From: an uncultured Mesorhizobium sp.
Lineage (GTDB): Bacteria; Pseudomonadota; Alphaproteobacteria; Rhizobiales; Rhizobiaceae
Reading direction: 5' to 3'
Assembly: GCA_950071955.1 (NCBI GenBank)
Contig: CATMOC010000060.1
Span: 1 to 11,892 of the forward strand
Length of the DNA: 11,892 nt
Shown: positions 8,796-11,892 of the stretch, one piece after another
How the letters are laid out: the number at the start of each line of letters is the position of its first letter
How positions within the stretch are numbered: position 1 is the first letter of the stretch
Translations under genes and position numbers: made by a program
The notes under the pieces: model-generated
What the model saw: the letters and a program-made list of their open reading frames with translations, nothing else
What the model was told of the DNA's origin: nothing
The model's database searches: none

Positions 8796-9607
8796 TCCGC
8801 TACGGCTACGAGATCACGCTGACCTGCCAGCAGCCGACCGCCCTTGTGTGCCTCCTCTCGGTCCACGAGGACCGCAGGCCCGACATCCGGGTCCCGGAAG
8901 CCACCTTCACCTCTCCCGAGGTGCCCGTCTCGAGCTATCGGGACATGTTCGGCAATCTGTGCCGCCGTCTCGTCGCGCCTGCCGGCGACCTGACGATGTG
9001 GGGAGATGCCACGATCGAGGACGACGGCCAGCTTGACCCCGTGGTGCCCGGCGCCCGCGAGCGAACCGTCCCGGATCTACCGGACGATTGCCTAGTCTAT
9101 CTCATGGGGAGCCGGTACTGCGAGACCGATCGTCTGAGCCAGATCGCCTGGGACCTCTTCGGCGCGCTGCCGCCGGGCTGGGGCCGGGTGCAGGCGATCT
9201 GCGACTTCGTCCACGACCACATCCGGTTCGATTACCAGCAGGCGCGCTCGACCCGCACCGCGTTCGACGCCTACCACGAGCGGGTCGGCGTCTGCCGCGA
9301 CTTCGCGCACCTCGCCGTCGCGTTCTGCCGCTGCCTCAACATTCCGGCCCGCTACGTCAACGGCCATCTCGGCGACATCGGCGTGCCCGTCGTCGACCCG
9401 ATGGACTTCAGCGCCTGGATCGAGGTCTATCTCGACGACACCTGGTACACGTTCGACCCGCGCAACAACGTGCCGCGCATCGGCCGGATCGTCGTGGCCC
9501 GTGGCCGCGACGCGGCGGACATTCCGCTCGTCAACTCGTTCGGGCCGCACGTGCTGAAGGGTTTTCGCGTCTGGACCTACGAGGTCACGGAGCTGACGCC
9601 CCGCTGA
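8789..9607 (+). CDS. transglutaminase-like family protein
   Basis: This 272-residue protein has a transglutaminase-like N-terminal beta region (residues 1-100, starting MLIRYGYEITLTC) followed by a transglutaminase/protease-like core. The catalytic cysteine is in RVGVCRDFAHLAVAFCR (Cys169). The acidic member of the triad is Asp223 in WYTFDPRNN. At the place where canonical members have HAW, this protein has DFSAWIEVY, so Ser208 replaces the usual His. Similar proteins in proteobacteria, some with non-His residues here, are annotated as transglutaminase family proteins of unknown substrate; they may act as proteases or crosslinking enzymes, or may have lost activity. The ATG at 8789 follows a G-rich site. 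No signal peptide is visible, so it is probably cytoplasmic. A strong hairpin follows the stop. The family call is firm, the function unknown. Confidence 0.88.
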   Translation: MLIRYGYEITLTCQQPTALVCLLSVHEDRRPDIRVPEATFTSPEVPVSSYRDMFGNLCRRLVAPAGDLTMWGDATIEDDGQLDPVVPGARERTVPDLPDDCLVYLMGSRYCETDRLSQIAWDLFGALPPGWGRVQAICDFVHDHIRFDYQQARSTRTAFDAYHERVGVCRDFAHLAVAFCRCLNIPARYVNGHLGDIGVPVVDPMDFSAWIEVYLDDTWYTFDPRNNVPRIGRIVVARGRDAADIPLVNSFGPHVLKGFRVWTYEVTELTPR

Positions 9608-9613
9608 AACGCA

Positions 9614-9637
9614 GAAGGGGCGGTTACCCGCCCCTTC
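9614..9637. terminator. strong hairpin between convergent genes, likely bidirectional terminator
   Basis: GAAGGGGCGG and CCGCCCCTTC form a perfect 10-bp stem around a TTAC loop, 6 bp after the transglutaminase-like stop and 24 bp beyond the end of the convergent substrate-binding gene. No T-run follows on either strand, so it may act as a GC-rich, T-poor terminator or as a 3'-end stability element. Confidence 0.65.
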
Positions 9638-9661
9638 CGAAGGATCCTGTGCCGGAAAATC

Positions 9662-10627
9662 CTACATCGCGTCGGTGATGTCCGCGGTCCAGGCGCCTGC
9701 CGGCTTTTCCTTGATGATGCCCTGGTTGACCAGCGCGTCGGCGGTGCGCTCGTAGGCATCCTCGCGCAGCTTGGCGTCCGGCTCGCCGATCAGCTTGGCG
9801 ACCTCGCCCATCATGCGGACCTGGTGGTTCTCGTCCTGGCCGCCATTGTCCATCACGATGCCTGCCGCCTCCTCGGGGTTGGCGATGGCATATTCCCAGC
9901 CCTTCATGGAGGCGCGCACGAAGCGGACCATCTTGTCCTTGAACGCGGGATCCTGGAGCTTGTCCTCAAGCGCGTAGAGCCCGTCCTCCAGCAGGTCGTT
10001 GCCCATCTCGGTGTAGTTGAAGACGATCAGGTCTTCCGGCTTGTAGCCGGCGTCGATCAGCTGCCAGTACTCATTGTAGGTCATGACCGAGATGCAGTCG
10101 GCCTGCTTCTGGATCAGCGGCTGCACGTCGAAGCTCTGCTTGAGCACCGTGACGCCTTCCGGGCCGCCCTCGGTCGAGTAGCCGAGCTTATTCATCCAGG
10201 CGTAGAACGGATACTCGTTGCCGAAGAACCAGACCCCGAGCGTATGGCCCTTGAAGTCGGCTTCCGTCTTGATCGGGCCGTCGGCCGGGCAGACGAGCTG
10301 CATGCCGGCGTTCTTGAACGGCTGGGCGATGTTGACCAGGTTGACGCCCTTCTCGCGCGCCGAGAGCGCGGCGGCCATCCAGGTGACGATCACGTCGGCG
10401 CCGCCGCCGGCGATCACCTGCTCGGGGGCAATGTCGGGGCCGCCCGGCTTGATGGTGACGTCGAGGTCTTCTTCCTCGTAGAAGCCCTTGTCCTTGGCAA
10501 CGAAATAACCGGCGAACTGGGCCTGCGCGACCCATTTCAGCTGCAGCGTCACCTCGTCGGCGGCCAGCGCCGGCAGGGCGGCGAGCGACACGGCGCCCGC
10601 GAGCATCGAAACGATCATTTTCCTCAT
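9662..10627 (-). CDS. ABC transporter substrate-binding protein, NMT1/THI5-like
   Basis: This is the periplasmic receptor of an ABC importer. The 321-residue precursor begins with a clear signal peptide (MRKMIVSMLAGAVSLAALPALA, cleavage expected near residue 22). The mature protein opens LQLKWVAQAQFAGYFVAKDKG, the hallmark of the NMT1/THI5-like family that includes the pyrimidine-precursor receptor ThiY and the riboflavin receptor RibY. A GGADVIVTW segment and a central WFFGNEYPFYAW follow, a region close to the ligand site in this family. The ATG at 10627 has a GAGGGAAA site and lies 23 bp after the permease stop, so the two genes form an operon. The ligand cannot be fixed from sequence; a thiamine-precursor, flavin or other pyrimidine-like compound is plausible. 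No riboswitch is visible upstream within the operon. Confidence 0.9.
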   Translation of the reverse strand: MRKMIVSMLAGAVSLAALPALAADEVTLQLKWVAQAQFAGYFVAKDKGFYEEEDLDVTIKPGGPDIAPEQVIAGGGADVIVTWMAAALSAREKGVNLVNIAQPFKNAGMQLVCPADGPIKTEADFKGHTLGVWFFGNEYPFYAWMNKLGYSTEGGPEGVTVLKQSFDVQPLIQKQADCISVMTYNEYWQLIDAGYKPEDLIVFNYTEMGNDLLEDGLYALEDKLQDPAFKDKMVRFVRASMKGWEYAIANPEEAAGIVMDNGGQDENHQVRMMGEVAKLIGEPDAKLREDAYERTADALVNQGIIKEKPAGAWTADITDAM

Positions 10628-10650
10628 GTCTTTTCCCTCTGAAGTTGCGC

Positions 10651-11826
10651 CTATCCACCGCGGACAGACGGATGCCAGAACGTCACGGCCCGCTCGATGA
10701 GAGCCAGGACCCCGTAGAAGATCGACCCCGCCAGCGCCGCGACGGCGATCTCCGCCCACACCATGTCGACGTTCATCCTGCCGACCTCGGTGGAGATGCG
10801 AAAACCCATGCCGACCACGGGCGTGCCGAAAAACTCCGCCACGATAGCGCCTATGAGGGCCAAAGTGGAGTTGATTTTCAATGCGTTGAAGATAAAGGGC
10901 GCCGCAGCTGGAAGCCGCAGCTTCGCGAGCGTCTGCCAGTAGCCGGCGGCATAGGTGCGCATCAGGTCGCGCTCCATCGCGCCGGAGGCCGCGAGCCCCG
11001 CGACCGTGTTCACCAGCATGGGAAAGAAGGTCATCACCACGACCACCGCCGCCTTGGACGGCCAGTCGAAGCCGAACCACATGACCATGATGGGTGCGAT
11101 GCCGATGATGGGGAGCGCCGAAACCATGTTGCCGATGGGCATGAGCCCGCGGCGCAGGATCAGGAACCGGTCGGCCAGCACCGCGACGGCGAAGCCGGCG
11201 CCGCAGCCGATCGCATAGCCGATCACGACCGCCTTGAAGATCGTCTGGTTCACGTCCGCCGCCAGCACCGGCCACGATTGCGCGATGCGGAGGCCGACCG
11301 CGCTCGGCGGCGGCAGGAGGACGAACGGAATGCCGGCGCCCCGCGTGATGGTTTCCCAGAGGATCAATAGCCAGGCGCCGAAGACCGCCGGGACCAGCAG
11401 CCGCAGCACCGCGTCGGCCTGCCGGGAGGACGATCTGATTTCGGAGAGCACGGTCACGAGCCGCCAGGCGCAAAGCCACGCGGCGGCGACCAGCGCGAAG
11501 AAGGCGAGCGTCGCCTGGCCCTCGTGGCCGGCGATCGCGGCGATCAGCAGCCACGCGGCGGCATGCACGCAGACGAAGAGCAGCGCGGCTTCGGCGGCTT
11601 TCGCCAGACCGGCGACGGGCAGGACGGCGCTGGCGACGATCAGCGCCGCACCCGGCCAGATCCACACGTCCGGCACCTCGCCAAAGGCGAAATAGCCGAT
11701 CGCGGCGGCAAACGGCAGCCGGGTGAAATCGAGCGGAATCACCGATGACGCCTCGACCAGGGACAATGCCCGCGCCATGCCGCGATACATGTGACTGTAC
11801 CACCCGGCTTCTAACAGCGGACCCAA
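10651..11826 (-). CDS. ABC permease with N-terminal EamA-like segment
   Basis: This is the membrane channel of the importer whose receptor lies just downstream. From about residue 140 it is a normal BPD permease of the SsuC/TauC/ThiX type: GIPFVLLPPPSAV, then an EAA loop (YAAGYWQTLAKLRLPAAAPF, about 292-311), then NSTLALIGAIVAEFFG. The first about 68 residues are unrelated. ARALSLVEASSVIPLDFTRLP followed by FAAAIGYFAFGEVPDVWIWPGA matches the last two helices of EamA/DMT-family transporters. Two further hydrophobic segments (about 81-127) lie between. The start is uncertain. TTG at 11826 has GAGG five bases upstream, ATGs occur at 11790 and 11778, and the frame stays open to the window edge. 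A GTG at 11568 would give a product without the EamA part, but no ribosome site precedes it. The ATPase gene is not in view. Confidence 0.85.
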   Translation of the reverse strand: MGPLLEAGWYSHMYRGMARALSLVEASSVIPLDFTRLPFAAAIGYFAFGEVPDVWIWPGAALIVASAVLPVAGLAKAAEAALLFVCVHAAAWLLIAAIAGHEGQATLAFFALVAAAWLCAWRLVTVLSEIRSSSRQADAVLRLLVPAVFGAWLLILWETITRGAGIPFVLLPPPSAVGLRIAQSWPVLAADVNQTIFKAVVIGYAIGCGAGFAVAVLADRFLILRRGLMPIGNMVSALPIIGIAPIMVMWFGFDWPSKAAVVVVMTFFPMLVNTVAGLAASGAMERDLMRTYAAGYWQTLAKLRLPAAAPFIFNALKINSTLALIGAIVAEFFGTPVVGMGFRISTEVGRMNVDMVWAEIAVAALAGSIFYGVLALIERAVTFWHPSVRGG

Positions 11827-11892
11827 CGTATCCTCATCGTCGCTCGGCTCGCGCTGGGGAGCGATCAGCGGAAGATAATGCCTCCCTCGGCG

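Noticed and set aside
9824..10642. Plus-strand open frame of 272 codons over the substrate-binding gene
   Set aside because: It is antisense to an intact receptor with signal peptide; codon-complement artefact.
11865..11892. Possible 3' end of an upstream minus-strand gene (eight codons ending in TGA at 11867-11865)
   Set aside because: Too short to identify or to separate from chance; needs sequence beyond the window.

Overview
The window looks like part of an alphaproteobacterial chromosome, most likely Hyphomicrobiales/Rhizobiales. The DNA is GC-rich. The cold-shock protein has the rhizobial form. A pob/pca aromatic-degradation cluster is controlled by an AraC-type PobR-like regulator. 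These points are inferred from composition and protein resemblance; no search was run.

Positions 1-6706 hold a catabolic island for 4-hydroxybenzoate and protocatechuate. On the minus strand, in transcription order, it reads pobA (4-hydroxybenzoate 3-monooxygenase), pcaC, pcaH, a small RelB-like antitoxin with a 5'-truncated RelE-like toxin, pcaG, pcaB, and a Bcr/CflA-type MFS transporter that runs off the left edge. A divergent AraC-family gene next to pobA is the probable 4-hydroxybenzoate-responsive activator. PobA makes protocatechuate, PcaHG cleaves the ring, PcaB cyclises the carboxymuconate, and PcaC decarboxylates the lactone. pcaD, which often heads this operon in rhizobia, is not in the window. 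Several junctions overlap by 4 bp (pcaC/pcaH, pcaB/MFS), which indicates a compact operon. The pcaH/pcaG junction is the exception: it is opened by 457 bp carrying the toxin-antitoxin remnant.

Positions 6812-8430 carry a three-histidine-box fatty acid desaturase and a CspA-type cold-shock gene, both on the minus strand and separated by a clear Rho-independent terminator. Both functions fit a response to low temperature. The csp gene probably has a long 5' leader.

Positions 8431-9637 contain an intergenic stretch, a possible 35-codon ORF that overlaps the next start, and a plus-strand transglutaminase-like protein whose usual catalytic histidine position holds serine. A strong hairpin follows it.

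Positions 9662 to the right edge are a minus-strand ABC uptake operon: a permease, then an NMT1/THI5-like substrate-binding protein. The permease reading frame begins with what looks like the last two transmembrane segments of an EamA/DMT-family transporter fused to an ordinary permease. The ATPase gene is not in view.

No RNA genes, CRISPR arrays, insertion sequences or origins were found. The most unusual items are the toxin-antitoxin remnant that splits pcaHG and the EamA-permease fusion. Neither amounts to a clear new system.
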